This document shows, piece by piece, positions 24,623-35,392 of a stretch of DNA of 64,000 nucleotides. The position numbers and the translations under genes were made by a program. Positions within the stretch are counted from its first letter, which is position 1. Each line of letters opens with the position of its first letter. Below the pieces are notes generated by a model that saw nothing but the letters and a program-made list of their open reading frames with translations, searched no databases and had not been told where the DNA came from. This DNA is from Apus apus (taxonomy: Eukaryota > Chordata > Aves > Apodiformes > Apodidae): the NCBI RefSeq assembly GCF_020740795.1, contig NC_067282.1, positions 126,475,132 to 126,539,131 on the forward strand, given 5' to 3'.

Positions 24623-25458
24623 TGTGACGTTCAGGATGTGTAGTGCTTGTCTTGAACAATCCAAGAGATTGGTGGGTACTTAGGCACTCAAGATATCTGT
24701 TGTTTGTCTTGAGACATCTAAAGAGTTAAGCAGGATTTGTTGATGGACTAAAGAGATGTCTCAGAAACCCACCAAACCATTTTACTCCCCCTGCAATGTG
24801 TACCTGAGAACTGGGGAGTTTAGTGTGGGACATGTTGAGATTGGAGACAAAAAAGCTCTACAGCTGGTGCTGGGAGCAGAATACCCAGTGATAACCAAGC
24901 CTTGGTATTTCATGAAAACCACAGACTTAGCAAGATAAAGAATGTCAGTCTCAAGCTGCCTCCTAGGACCCAGCCTCCACTGCAATAAACTCATTCTGTG
25001 GAGCCAGTTGTCCCAACCTCCTGTTTTGCAGTGGCTGATCGTAGTAATTAGCCAAACAAAGACTATCTGCAGGACATAGCCCCAGCACCATACTCCGCCT
25101 CCTATCTTGGAGGAGCATGGAGAAGATAGAAGGATTTTCTCCCCTGTACAGGGAGAAAAGTGGGGGTGCAGTGGGCAAGAACCATATAAAAATCTGGGAC
25201 ACCATAGGTGCAGAGAAGCACTTCTCCACCATGAAGCACTTCCCCACTAACGACATCACTGGACCGTGGTGGTAACTATTCTCTCGCTTGCTGTTCTCTG
25301 TATCTCTGCTTTCTCCTTTATTTCCTGTCTTTTCCTCCTTGTCCTGTCCGCTCTAGGAAATTTGTTGTGTTACTCCAATAAAGTTTGTTGTGCATGTGAC
25401 ATCTGACCTTGTTTACATCTTACTTTCACCATTTGGGATCACCTTTAAACCTTTCACA
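24623..25458 (+). mobile_element. Solo LTR, 836 bp, in a CR1
   Basis: It begins TGTGACGT and ends TTTCACA, and is flanked by the 4-bp repeat GGTC (24619-24622 and 25459-25462). A TATA-like CCATATAAAA occurs near 25182 and AATAAA near 25377, in the order expected for U3-R-U5. No internal viral sequence is attached, so it is a solo LTR. A 4-bp duplication is most typical of gammaretrovirus-like (ERV1) elements, which is only suggestive. Confidence 0.8.
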
Positions 25459-25699
25459 GGTCCTGCAGGACAACAAAGGGTGCAGCTGCCATGCAGCTCA
25501 TCCTAGAGGAGGGAAGGCAGAGTGCAGCCCCAGCCTCCCACTGTGGTGAGGAGTGTTAGAAAGCAAGGGGGTTCTGCCCCATCTCTCATAAGGCCACACA
25601 CCAGCCCCAGTGCTTGATATTGTGTTATCTTTGTTTTGTCCTGGCAAGATCATAAAAAATTGCCACGTATCCGAATATTGGATCATGACAAGGTCTCCA

Positions 25700-25905
25700 G
25701 CTGGCCTCTGCACCATTGTCCTAAGAGGGCTGTGGCCTTTCTTGTTGCCTTCCTACATACCCTGACAATGTCCCTATAGTTCTCCCATGTGACAAATCCT
25801 TTCTTCCACAAACTGTAAATTTCTTTCTTCCACAAGACTTTCTTCAGAAGATCCTTGCTTATCCATGCAGGTTGTTTGACAACTCTACCCGATTTTGTAC
25901 TGGAA
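25700..25905 (-). mobile_element. CR1 LINE fragment, 5' region
   Basis: Antisense CR1 text from upstream of the RT domain: 'ttcagaagatccttgcttat' and 'ccatgcagg', corresponding to the 28700-28800 part of the long CR1 nearby. It may be the far end of the CR1 cut by the LTR, with DNA missing between. Confidence 0.6.
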
Positions 25906-26284
25906 TGAATGCACTATTAAGCTTTTAAATATTAATTATTATGAACTCTGTATAGATAATTCCATTAGACATAAACCATTAACCTAGTCTGAGATTAAGA
26001 TTGGATCTAGCAGCATCTAAGCTTCATCAGGAGTTTAGAAAGAAAGGGGGTTCACTCTGAACCTCATGACTCAACAGGAGGGTGTCACTTACCCTTCTGT
26101 ATCTCTGATCTCTGCATGAATCAGTCTACCATGCATCTTGCGCAATTTTCCTATGTATGTTTATTTCATGCAGTAATTAATCAAGTGTACCTTGCCATTG
26201 AATGTCATTAAAGCACTGTACCATTTACCATTGAACTTTGCTCACTCACTGTCTTATACAATAAAGTCATAAAATCATTATTCT

Positions 26285-26824
26285 GCATTGGTGAGGCCAC
26301 ATCTGGAATATTGTGTCCAGTTCTGGGCCCCTCAGTTCAAGAAGGACAGGGAAGTGCTTGAAAGAGTCCAGCGCAGAGCCACAAGGATGATTAAGGGAGT
26401 GGAACATCTCCCTTATGAGGAAAGGCTGAGGGAGCTGGGTCTCTTTAGTTTGGAGAAAAGGAGACTGAGGGGTGACCTCATCAATGTTTACAAATATGTA
26501 AAGGGTGAGTGTCAAGACGATGGAGTTAAGCTTTTTTCAGTGAAGACCAGTGATAGGACAAGGAGTAATGGATACAAGTTGGAGCATAGGAGGTTTAAGA
26601 GGAATATCAGGAAAAATTTTTTTACTGTAAGAGTGACAGAGCACTGGAACAGGCTGCCCAGAGAGGTTGTGGAGTCTCCTTCGCTGGAGACATTCAAAAC
26701 CCGCCTGGATGCCTTCCTGTGTGATGTACTCTAGGTGACCCTGCTCTGGCAGGGGGGGTTGGACTAGATGATCTTTCGAGGTCCCTTCCAACCCCTAGGA
26801 TTCTATGATTCTATGATTCTATGA
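26285..26824 (+). mobile_element. CR1 LINE 3' fragment, plus
   Basis: An open 148-codon sense frame encodes the CR1 RT C-terminus ([38 protein letters not shown]). The element ends in four ATTCTATGA-type units at 26801-26824. It is 5'-truncated. Confidence 0.95.
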
Positions 26825-26825
26825 T

Positions 26826-29240
26826 TATAGAATCATAGAATGTGTGGGGTTGGAAGGGACCTGTGAAGGTCATCTAGTCCAACTCCCCGTGCAGTGCATA
26901 GAAACGTTTTTAACTAGATCAGGTTGCTCAGAGCCCCATCAAGCCTGACCTGGAAGGTTTCCAGGGATGGAGCCTCCACCACCACTCTGTGCAACCTGTT
27001 CCAGTGATTCATCACCCTCATTGTAAATAATTTTGTCCTAATGTCTAATAAGAGTCTACCTGGCTCTAGTTTAAGACTATTGCCCCTTGTTCTATTGCTA
27101 CATACCCCTGTAAAAAGTCTCTCCCCAGCTTTCATGTCTCCTTCATGTACCTGAAGGCAGCTATAAGGTCTCCCTGGGGCTTTCTCTACAGGCTGAACAA
27201 TCCCATCTTGCTCAGCCTGTTTTCATAGCAGAGGTGCTCCAGCCCTCAGATAATTTTTGTGGCCCTTCTCTGGACATGCTCCAACAGCTCCATGTCCTTC
27301 TTGTGTTGGGGGCTCCACAGCTGGACACAGTACTCCAGGTGGGGTCTTACAAGAGTAGAGTAGAGAGAAAGAATCACCTCCCTTGACCTGCTGGCCACAC
27401 TTCTCTTGTTGCAGCCCAGGATGCAATCGGCCTTCTGGGCTGCAAGTGCACATTGTTTGCTCATATTTAACTGTTCGCCCACTAGTAGCTGCAAGTCCTT
27501 TTCTGCAGGGCCACTCTCTATCACATCATTCCCTAACTTGTATTGATAATGAAGATTGCTCCTACCCAGGTGCAGGACCTTGCACTTAGCCTTGTTGAAC
27601 CTCATGAGGTTCACAAGGGCCCGCTTCTCCAGCTAGTCAGATCCTTCAGGATAACATCCCATCCCTCTGGCGTGTCAACCGCACCAGTCAGCTTGCTGTC
27701 ATCTGCAAACTTGCTGAAGGTGCCCTCAAAACCATTGTCTCTGGAGGCATTTAAATGGTATGCGGAGCTGGTGCTTAGGGACATGTTTTAGTGGTGAGCT
27801 TGTGGTGTTAGGTCTAAGGTTGGACAAGGTGATCTTGGAGGTCTCTTCCAACCAAAGACATTCTGTAATTCTATATTGTTGATGTTGATATTAAACAACA
27901 CTGGAACCAGTACGAACCCCTGAGGGACACCACTTGTCACGGCTCTCCATCTGGACATGGAGCCATTGACCACTACTCTCTGGTTGTGACCATCCAGCCA
28001 ATTCCTTATCCACTGAGCAGTCCACCCATCAAATCCATATCTCTCCAATTTAAAGAGAAGGATGTTGTGGAGGACTGTCAAAGGCATTGCAGAATTCCAG
28101 ATAGATGACATCCATTGCTCTTCCTTTGTCCACTGATGTATTCACTCCATTGTAGAAAGCCACTAGGTTCGCTAGGCAGGACTTGCCCTTATTAATGCCA
28201 TGCTGGCTATTTCGAAACACCTCCCTGTCCTCCATCTGCCTTCTCAGAGCTTATAGGAGGATCTGTTCCATGATCTTCCCAGGCACAGAGGTGAGGCTGA
28301 CAGGTCGGTAGTTCCCAGGGTCCTCCTTTCTACCCTTTTTTAAAATGGGTGTCGTATTTCCCTTCTTCCAGTCACCAGGGACTTCACCTGAGTGCCATGA
28401 CTTTTCAAATATCATGGAGAGTGGCTTGGCAACTCCACCTGCCTTTTCCCTCAGGACTCTGAGATGCACCTCATCAGGTCCCATGGACTTGTGTATGTTA
28501 CTAGTTTACCATCCTTGCTCATCGGTGGAAGAGGATGACACTCTTTAACCTTCCTTTTCTGATTTATATACCTGCAGAAGCCTTTTCTTTTATTCTTCGC
28601 ATTCCTTGCTAAATTCAGCTCCAGCCACGCCTTGGCCTTCCAGACCCCACACCTGCACAACCAGGCAGTGTCCTTGTACTCTTCCCAAGACACCAGTCCC
28701 TGCTTGAAATGCTTGTGCAGTTCCTCCTTCCCTTTTAGTTTGGCCAGCAGATCTCGACTCAGCCATGCTTGTCTCTTCCTTTCCTTACTTGATTCTTCCA
28801 CCTGGGGATAGAGAGCTCCTGTGCTCTATGGAAAGCATTCTTAGAGATCTGCCAGCTCAGTTCTGCTCCCTTGTCCCTGAGGAACTGTTTCCCAGGGGGT
28901 CCTACTGACTAACTCCTTTAGGAGCTGGAAGTTTGCTTTCCTATAATTCAGGGTTCTCACTACACTCTTCATCTGACCTGTATCCCTTAGGACTGAACTC
29001 CACCAGTGTGTGGTCACTGCAGCCCAGGCTGCCTCCAGTCTTGACATCCCTGATGAGCACACCTGCACTGGTAACCATCAGGTCCACTACTGCATCTGCT
29101 TGGGTAGTGCCATCTATTGCCTGGCTTAAGAAGTTATCCCTGAGGCACTCCAGGAGTTTCCTGGATTGCCTGCAGCTCATTGTTACTTGGAACATACTGC
29201 TACTTCTCTCTTTTGAATGAGGTGCATTCCATTCATTCAC
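26826..29240 (-). mobile_element. Long CR1 LINE, minus, about 2.4 kb
   Basis: The 3' end is at 26826, abutting the opposite CR1. Reading leftwards from 29240, the minus strand shows the end of the endonuclease region (GCSDHTLVEFSP), the linker (RKRQAWLSRDLLAKLKGK), the first RT blocks ([22 protein letters not shown]), VTSGVPQG and the C-terminus. It is the longest CR1 copy here. Many frameshifts and one nested CR1 (27739-27874) break it. Confidence 0.95.
27739..27874 (+). mobile_element. Nested CR1 3' end inside the long CR1
   Basis: 'ctggaggcatttaaatggta', 'ggacaaggtgatcttggagg' and an 'attctgtaattctat' tail form a sense CR1 terminus. The minus-strand CR1 continues on both sides. ATTGT occurs at both borders (27734-27738, 27875-27879), a likely target duplication. 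Confidence 0.85.
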
Positions 29241-29740
29241 AACAGTTACTGGGCTCAGGCTTCACAGGGGGACTTGACCAGATTGAGTCACTGATATGCT
29301 TTCCTGTAATTTTCTGACTCCCTTTTACAGGAATACCAACAGAGTAGGCATTTTCACACATATACTCACTCAGCAGGGAAGGTCAAACACCAAAGAGGTA
29401 AGGCCAGTAGTATGTCCTGTGGAGCTGCTTGAATATCTGAAAAAGGAACTTGGTTGAGCTGATACTATGCTACTCTATCTTTTCATTTCCCTTTCTGAGT
29501 TTCTGTGTTGCAATGATGATCTTGCAATAAGTCCTAGCAGAAAAATGATGAAAGTTCCCCCATCTCCATCCGCTGCAGAGAGCACCCAGTGTACAGCAAA
29601 CCAGATTAGAGACTGTGAAGGCTCCTCACCAGTGTGGGAGTAGTCCAAGTGCAGTCTTCTGTGCAGAAGGAAGACTGTAGTTGTGGCCATACTGGTAATG
29701 TGGAGTCTTGGTGGAGAAGAGTGATACTGAGGTACAGATA

Positions 29741-29777
29741 ATGAATCACCGAGGGAGAGTCAGTCCTGGAACTTCAG
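29741..29777 (+). CDS. Second lectin gene, candidate exon 1
   Basis: ATG AAT CAC ... to CTTCAG|GTAACC gives 12 codons plus one base, exactly the phase needed by exon 2. The short MN-start tail resembles that of Mincle. No domain confirms it, so another first exon is possible. Confidence 0.4.
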
Positions 29778-32700
29778 GTAACCACAAAGCCTTCCTTTCC
29801 GTCCTCCTGTAGGAGAAGGAGGAAATAGGGGAAAATACAGTACTGGGATAAGCCTAGTGGGAGGTGTCCCTGCCCATGCAGGGGGGTTGGATCTATATGA
29901 TCTTTAAGGTCCCTTCTAACCCAAACCATTCTTTGATTCTATGATAATGGGCATGGTACAGTGGCTGGTCTCATACCAGAAGAAAAGGCTTGGGACAAGT
30001 AACAGGGCAAAGTAACAGGGGAACTGTAGAGTGGCTAGGCTGGGAGAATGACCTTTTACCCAGAACCAGGAGGGATGAAAGTCCAGGCAGACTGAGGTCT
30101 GCCATCCCAGTCAGTGTTGTTTTCTGTAAACAATGGGACTGAAAAATGCTATCCTACTGTCATCATGCAGATAGAACTATCTGCATCAAGCTAAGCACAA
30201 ATCACTGCTCCCTTCTCTGGTATCACTTAAGGAGAACCAAGCAAGCCTCCAAATGCCCCTTCTCCCTGACAAAACAACCTCTTCTGTGTGTCTGGCTCTG
30301 CCAACACTGAACAGCACAGTCACTCCTTGGAGTAACTATGGGCCATTGCACGTATATAGGCTTGGGGAGTAGAACCAAAATAAAGGTAGCTGAGAAGCTC
30401 TGAAGAGACATGACAAGGAAGGAGGTGTGGAAAGAGTGTTTAATGAAAGACAGGGGTAACAGAGGGCAATAAAGAAGACGTGTTGGAGTAAAGGGAGGTG
30501 TGAGAGGACAAAGAAAGAAGGGGTGCATTTTGGGGACAGTACAGGCAGGGCTTGTGATAAAAGGTGGAATAAAAGAGCAGCTTCAGGGCAGCCCCCCCTG
30601 TTGCCTTACTGTGTGGGTCTGACCCACTGCTAATGATGGGTAGCAGGATGTGATTACAGCAGGACCTGGTTATGGCACCTGTGGCAGCACCCCAATCCTT
30701 GGAACAAGAGTCCTAGCAGGTTGGTGGGATATGGAGTGTCAGGGGTTATCCTGCCCCTGACTCTGGGCTGGGATTCCCACTCTTGCCTTCTGTTTTTCAG
30801 CCCTACCAGAAGAAAGAGGCTGCTCCCGGCTGAATCCCTGGGTCTTCTTTGTTTCTGTCCTTGTCATCAAAACTGCCTTTGTAACCATCTGCCTTGGTGG
30901 GTTCCGGGTCTCTTAATTCCTCTGGGCTGAAGGGAGCAGTTGGCTGCCTTTTGTCAAGTGGAAAACCAACATCCTAGTCTGTCTGCCAGCAGGCAAATTC
31001 CCTTTCCCACCTCTGCCATCTTAGTCAGGGAGTAAGGTCCCTTCCACAGTTCTGTTTTGTTCCCTGGCAGGGCTTTCCAATTGCTCTTCTCACTTTCCCA
31101 CTGCTCATCTCACTTTCCCACCTGACTGAATAAAGCCAGTCCTGGATGAAACCAGATGGTTTCTCCCCTCCTACCAAGAGGTGAGAAGTCTCTTTAGTGT
31201 CAGAGGGCATCTTGAGCAGGTTCCCTGAAGGTTGGCTGTTGGGTGTTGATTCTCCTGACCTGGCCTCTCTCTCAGAACTCCCTGTGACAGTGTTGCACCC
31301 AAGGAGCCACTGTGAGACTGCCTATCTGTTAGGAGGGTGAGGGTGAATACATCAAAATGCTCCAGATGCATCCCACCCACACTGGCTGGAACAACTGAAA
31401 GATAAATCCTTTGCTTGTACTGTCCTGGAGTGTTATATTACTCTGTGATGACTTTTCTGTGCTTCTTAACTCCATTGGGTGAGGCCTCAACACGCAACAG
31501 TGCACCCCTTCTTGATAAGTGTAAAAGTGGTGCTCTACAGATGCAGTGCCCAGAAAGATTAAGGGGGAATGCATATCAATATTACACCTTTATTAAACTT
31601 ATCCCATGACTTCTCTGACCCTTTCCTGGCTCCATCCTCAAAGGATGTCTAAGCTGGTTTTGTCAGCTGGGAAAATGAGTCTCTCAGCTAGCAGAGGTGG
31701 AAGGAGCTAATCCAATTAATTCAAAGGAAGGAGTGAGCAGTAGTGAGAGAAACAGTCTGCTGTTTCTCATCTCCTTGTTCAATACAGATTTCAGAGTTTG
31801 TTAATGTAACAATCTCTGCAGGTGCTCTAAGACAGAAGAGGGAGGGCAGGAAAGGATGGCTGTAGCAATGTCCTTCTCTTTCCTCTCTTCCCAGCTGTTT
31901 TACTTCATGGAAGCTATGGTCAGTACAAGACTCTGCTCCAGAATGCTACAGAGTGGCATTGTGTCCCCAGTGAATCTGCAGACAAACGTGAGTGACTCTA
32001 AGATCTTCATAAGCAACAATAAGAAATGTCACCAAAATTTACTCTGGTGTCAGTCGGTCTTTGAGACCGGGAATGTGATTGTCAACCAGAGCTGGATTGC
32101 TTTGAGGAAAGAATATGGAAACAGAGGAAAGAAAATGCTATATTGCATAATTTTACTCAGGGTGCTATGAAAATGTGCTCAGCCATTGGAAGAGGGGGTG
32201 TGGTTCCAGGCCTACCTTTGACCACCCTTCCTCCTCTTGCACTCTCACTGCTCCTCGTACAATCCCTCAACTGTTAGTCCAGTTTGCTAATCTAGCTGAA
32301 AGTGCCTCATCCTTTCAGGATGGAGGATGGTGTTATGCAGTTTAGAGTAGCTGGAGAGAGTGACAATGGCAAGTACTAGAATTCCTTCAGTGCAAATTCC
32401 CAAACTCAGTTCAGAGAGCTGTTCTCACTGTGCACTGTATTCAGAGAGAGTGTTAGTCTTGCAGTTTGCATAGAGGCTAACCCCTATGCATTGAGTGCAC
32501 CTGAGCTAGCTGTTCAGTCCATGATAAAAAGGTGTCTGCAAGTATAAAATAGTCATTGTCCACCTATTCTTATGGTGGACATCCCTGGAATGCTGTGTTC
32601 TACACATGCTTAATTTACTGTTCCCTGTAAAAATACCCCTGTCTAGCTCCACAAGGCACAAGTATGTCCATCAAACAGCAGACAGACTCTCCCAACCAAC

Positions 32701-34862
32701 ACTCTGAAGAATCCAGAAGAAATTGTCCAGCATTGCTTAGTCATGTGGGAAAACTTCAATTGTGGAATTAAGAATGGATGGAAAGGTTTGCAGAGTACAT
32801 GGTGGCTACAGGCCATCCTCCAGCAGTTCAGTGAAAGGTCAGAGACAGAGACCTCCAAGTTCCTTTGACTGCTCAGATTTGATTTTGTGTATTTTCTGAT
32901 ACTCTCCAGTGCCACAGTCTCTCTTTCTACAAAGATACATATTGGTGTACTTTGAATGGATCTATAGTACAAGAGCACAGGTAGTTAACAAAAGTCTGGC
33001 TAGCCATTCCATTCACTGGACTCTCCTACCTCCATTTGGTGCCAAGAATGAGACGTGGGATTCTGTGCCATGAAGACATCTCTTGAAGGGAACAGGGTTA
33101 TCTGGGTCCACCCTGTATTGTGTGATGTCTTGTGTGCTGTGGGTGGGCTGGAGCATTGGTTTGACCAGGGCATTGTCACTGCATGCAGGCCTCTGAAGAG
33201 CTCTTGACTGGGAAACCCAAGAATTAAGTCCCTGTGAGGTCTGAGATTCGGTGCATTTATCTAAGGCAGCACATATTAAGGTGCATTTGTTGACTTTATT
33301 AGATGAACTTTTCAGCCTGATATATTTTATACAGAGATATGTTAAGAGTATAATAAAATCAGCTATAGATACAGATATATAGCCTCAAAGCATGTAGCCT
33401 CATACTTTGAGAGAATATATCTGTGGATTTTTTTAATCCACCGTGTCGCTTTCTGGCTGTAAGGCATTTTTCTAGGAAAACCTAGCTACTGCAAGGAGCT
33501 GCCTGTGGTGGTAGCAAGGCTATCATAGTCATCTGCTGTACACATCTGTCAATCTGCATGAGCTGAGAGCTAAACACTTGGACAAAACTTCCCATGCTTC
33601 CCAGAGAAGCATGATCCAACTACTTCCCATTTTGCATCCTTAGGAAATTAAAGGCAGAAACTGTATCTCTCACCAAAGAGAGGTTGCATGGACATGACGG
33701 AACAGATGGGGAAAGAGCAAGGCACTTCAGGCAGGGGGCCTTGTGACAGGAGCCTGTCAGGCTGTTGACCGCTATACTCGTGAAGCACAGAAGAGAGCAT
33801 TTACTTCTGTCCAGATTAAAGGCATTGTTCAAAACTGGTCCCTAAGACGTGGGACCCTTCACCAAGTTCACTGAGATGAAAGACAAGCTTGTTCAAAACC
33901 AGGAATTTTTTCTCCCACAGAGGAGGGCTGGATGTGCTGCCCAAAGGGTTGGAGACGCTTTCAAGAAAAGTGCTATTATCTGTCGGATGATAAAATGTCC
34001 TGGGCTGAGAGTGAGCAGAACTGCACTGGGATGGGCTCCCATCTGGTGGTGATCAACAGCAAAGCAGAGCAGGTAGGTTCAGGGCTGAGAGGGGCACAGC
34101 AGCCAGAGACACAGTGCCAGGCCATGGAGGGGACTCAGAGCCCCTCTTTGCTCCTGCAGGGGAGAGGGGCTGTCCTTTCTGTATCCCATCTCCCCTCTGG
34201 CACCAACCCCACCCCACAGAGACTCCTGCCACCTCCCTCTGTTCAGTTCTGCACCTCATGGATGTTGTGCTTTTTCCAGGAGTTCCTCTTTAACTGGGCA
34301 AAAGAAGTATTTACTAATGCCTATGAAACAAAATACTACATAGGCTTAACAGCGTATGAGAACGGGCAATGGCAGTGGGTGGATCAAACTCCGTATGAAA
34401 AGGCAGCTATGTAAGTATACTGGGGAGTGAGAAAGGTCCTGTAATTCACAGCTCTCAGTCCAAGTGACCAATATACTGTGTAAGGCAGGTATCTGTCAGA
34501 GAGAGGTCTCTGTCCCTAACTGCAAAAGTCAGAAAACTTAACTTGTTTTGTAGTCAAAATCATGACTAGTCTTTTCCTTGCCAGGGCTCCTGATCTCTGT
34601 CACAGTAACCTTATCCCTTGTCTTTCTCAACTGTTTGAGGTGACTTCACTCTCAATATTATGCATGCCAGTGCATTCCCAATAGAGGAACTTTCTTTTAC
34701 AGGTTCTGGAAACCTGGGGAACCCAATTTACTCTTTGCAGAAAAATGTGCTGCAATTCATGTCAAGGGAAAAAGAGACTCCAACACTTACCGTAACTGGA
34801 ATAATGTCCTTTGCTTCACAAATTGTTATCGAATTTGTGAACTGGCAGTTAAATTTGTCTGA
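29741..34862 (+). CDS. CLEC4E/CLEC6A-like activating C-type lectin receptor, six exons
   Basis: Exons 29741-29777 (tentative), 30801-30896, 31895-31987, 33921-34072, 34280-34410 and 34703-34862 join in frame to 222 residues, close to Mincle (219). The tail is short and lacks an ITIM. The ERGC motif before the membrane resembles Mincle. The span (about 26-48) carries Lys36 in its core, the feature by which this group pairs with an ITAM adaptor such as FcR gamma. The stalk has NAT and EWHC. Residues 76-222 are a CTLD with EPN (176-178, mannose-type) and WNN (202-204) where WND is usual. Exon phases equal those of the first lectin gene. A role as a myeloid pattern receptor is inferred. Whether it is orthologous to CLEC4E, CLEC4D or CLEC6A cannot be decided here. 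Confidence 0.85.
29851..29945 (+). mobile_element. CR1 3'-end fragment
   Basis: 'gggaggtgtccctgcccatg', 'ggggggttgg' and 'attctatgat' form a short sense CR1 terminus in intron 1 of the second lectin gene. Confidence 0.85.
30801..30896 (+). CDS. Second lectin gene exon 2: membrane span with Lys
   Basis: The acceptor is TGTTTTTCAG and the donor CCTTG|GTGGGT, phase 1 to phase 1. It codes for ALPEERGCSRLNP, then WVFFVSVLVIKTAFVTICL with a central lysine. Confidence 0.85.
30897..31894 (+). other. Intron 2 of second lectin gene
   Basis: No repeat or coding feature was recognised in this 1 kb. The splice ends are GTGGGT and CCCAG. Confidence 0.55.
31895..31987 (+). CDS. Second lectin gene exon 3: stalk
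   Basis: The acceptor is CTCTTCCCAG and the donor AAAC|GTGAGT, 93 bp, the same length and phase as the first gene's stalk exon. It codes for a neck with an NAT sequon and an EWHC cysteine. Confidence 0.85.
31988..33920 (+). other. Intron 3 of second lectin gene
   Basis: About 1.9 kb with no recognised repeat tail or additional exon. An AT-rich stretch lies near 33290-33440. Confidence 0.5.
33921..34072 (+). CDS. Second lectin gene exon 4: start of lectin domain
   Basis: The acceptor is TCTCCCACAG and the donor GAGCAG|GTAGGT, 152 bp. It codes for [18 protein letters not shown] and HLVVINSKAEQ. It is nearly identical to 14912-15063 from about its 50th base onward. Confidence 0.95.
34280..34410 (+). 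CDS. Second lectin gene exon 5
   Basis: The acceptor is TTTTTCCAG and the donor GCTAT|GTAAGT, 131 bp, phase 0 to phase 2. It codes for EFLFNWAKEVF, KYYIGL and GQWQWVDQTPY. It is clearly diverged from exon 5 of the first lectin gene. Confidence 0.95.
34703..34862 (+). CDS. Second lectin gene exon 6: EPN site and stop
   Basis: The acceptor is TCTTTTACAG. It codes for FWKPGEPN, EKC, NWNNVLC and YRICELAVKFV, with TGA at 34860-34862. Asn replaces the usual Asp of WND. Confidence 0.95.
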
Positions 34863-35386
34863 GGAAGTAGACTCCATTTTGGATGAAGAACCTGAAGAAG
34901 TATACTTAAGAAAGGGAGAAAGAACTGATTAAAAGCTTGTCTGAACCCACACAAATACCATATCTTCAATGTAGGATGAACAAGCCTGCCATGGAATCCC
35001 AGCTCTGAAGGAACTCAGTTCCCAGCCTGTGTCCCTGCATCTTTTTCCAAGCTGAAGATCACTCCTAGATGAAGTAGTTCAGGCTTATCACAAAGACCTA
35101 CTGTGCCCCTTTTCTCTCTCCTCCTTCATAGATGGGTGCCCTGATCCTCCAGTACTTACCTTACCTCCTTGTGCAGTTGATAACTCAATGAAATGGAAAA
35201 GGCCCTCTCTCTCATGAAGATACTGTTCCTACTAATCACTGGGGCAATATTTGAAAGGAGAACATTCAGTGGAGTGTGCTTGGCCCACCCCTGAAGGGAA
35301 CTTATCTATTTGTGACTTATCTTTGATGTTTCCTTCTTCCTTCAGCATATCCACTGTTGATAAGTTAAAAAACAAACAGACATATA

Positions 35387-35392
35387 AATAAA
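35387..35392 (+). promoter_or_regulatory. Candidate poly(A) signal of second lectin gene
   Basis: AATAAA lies about 525 bp past the stop codon, in an A/T-rich stretch. It is the first canonical signal on this strand after exon 6. Confidence 0.5.
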
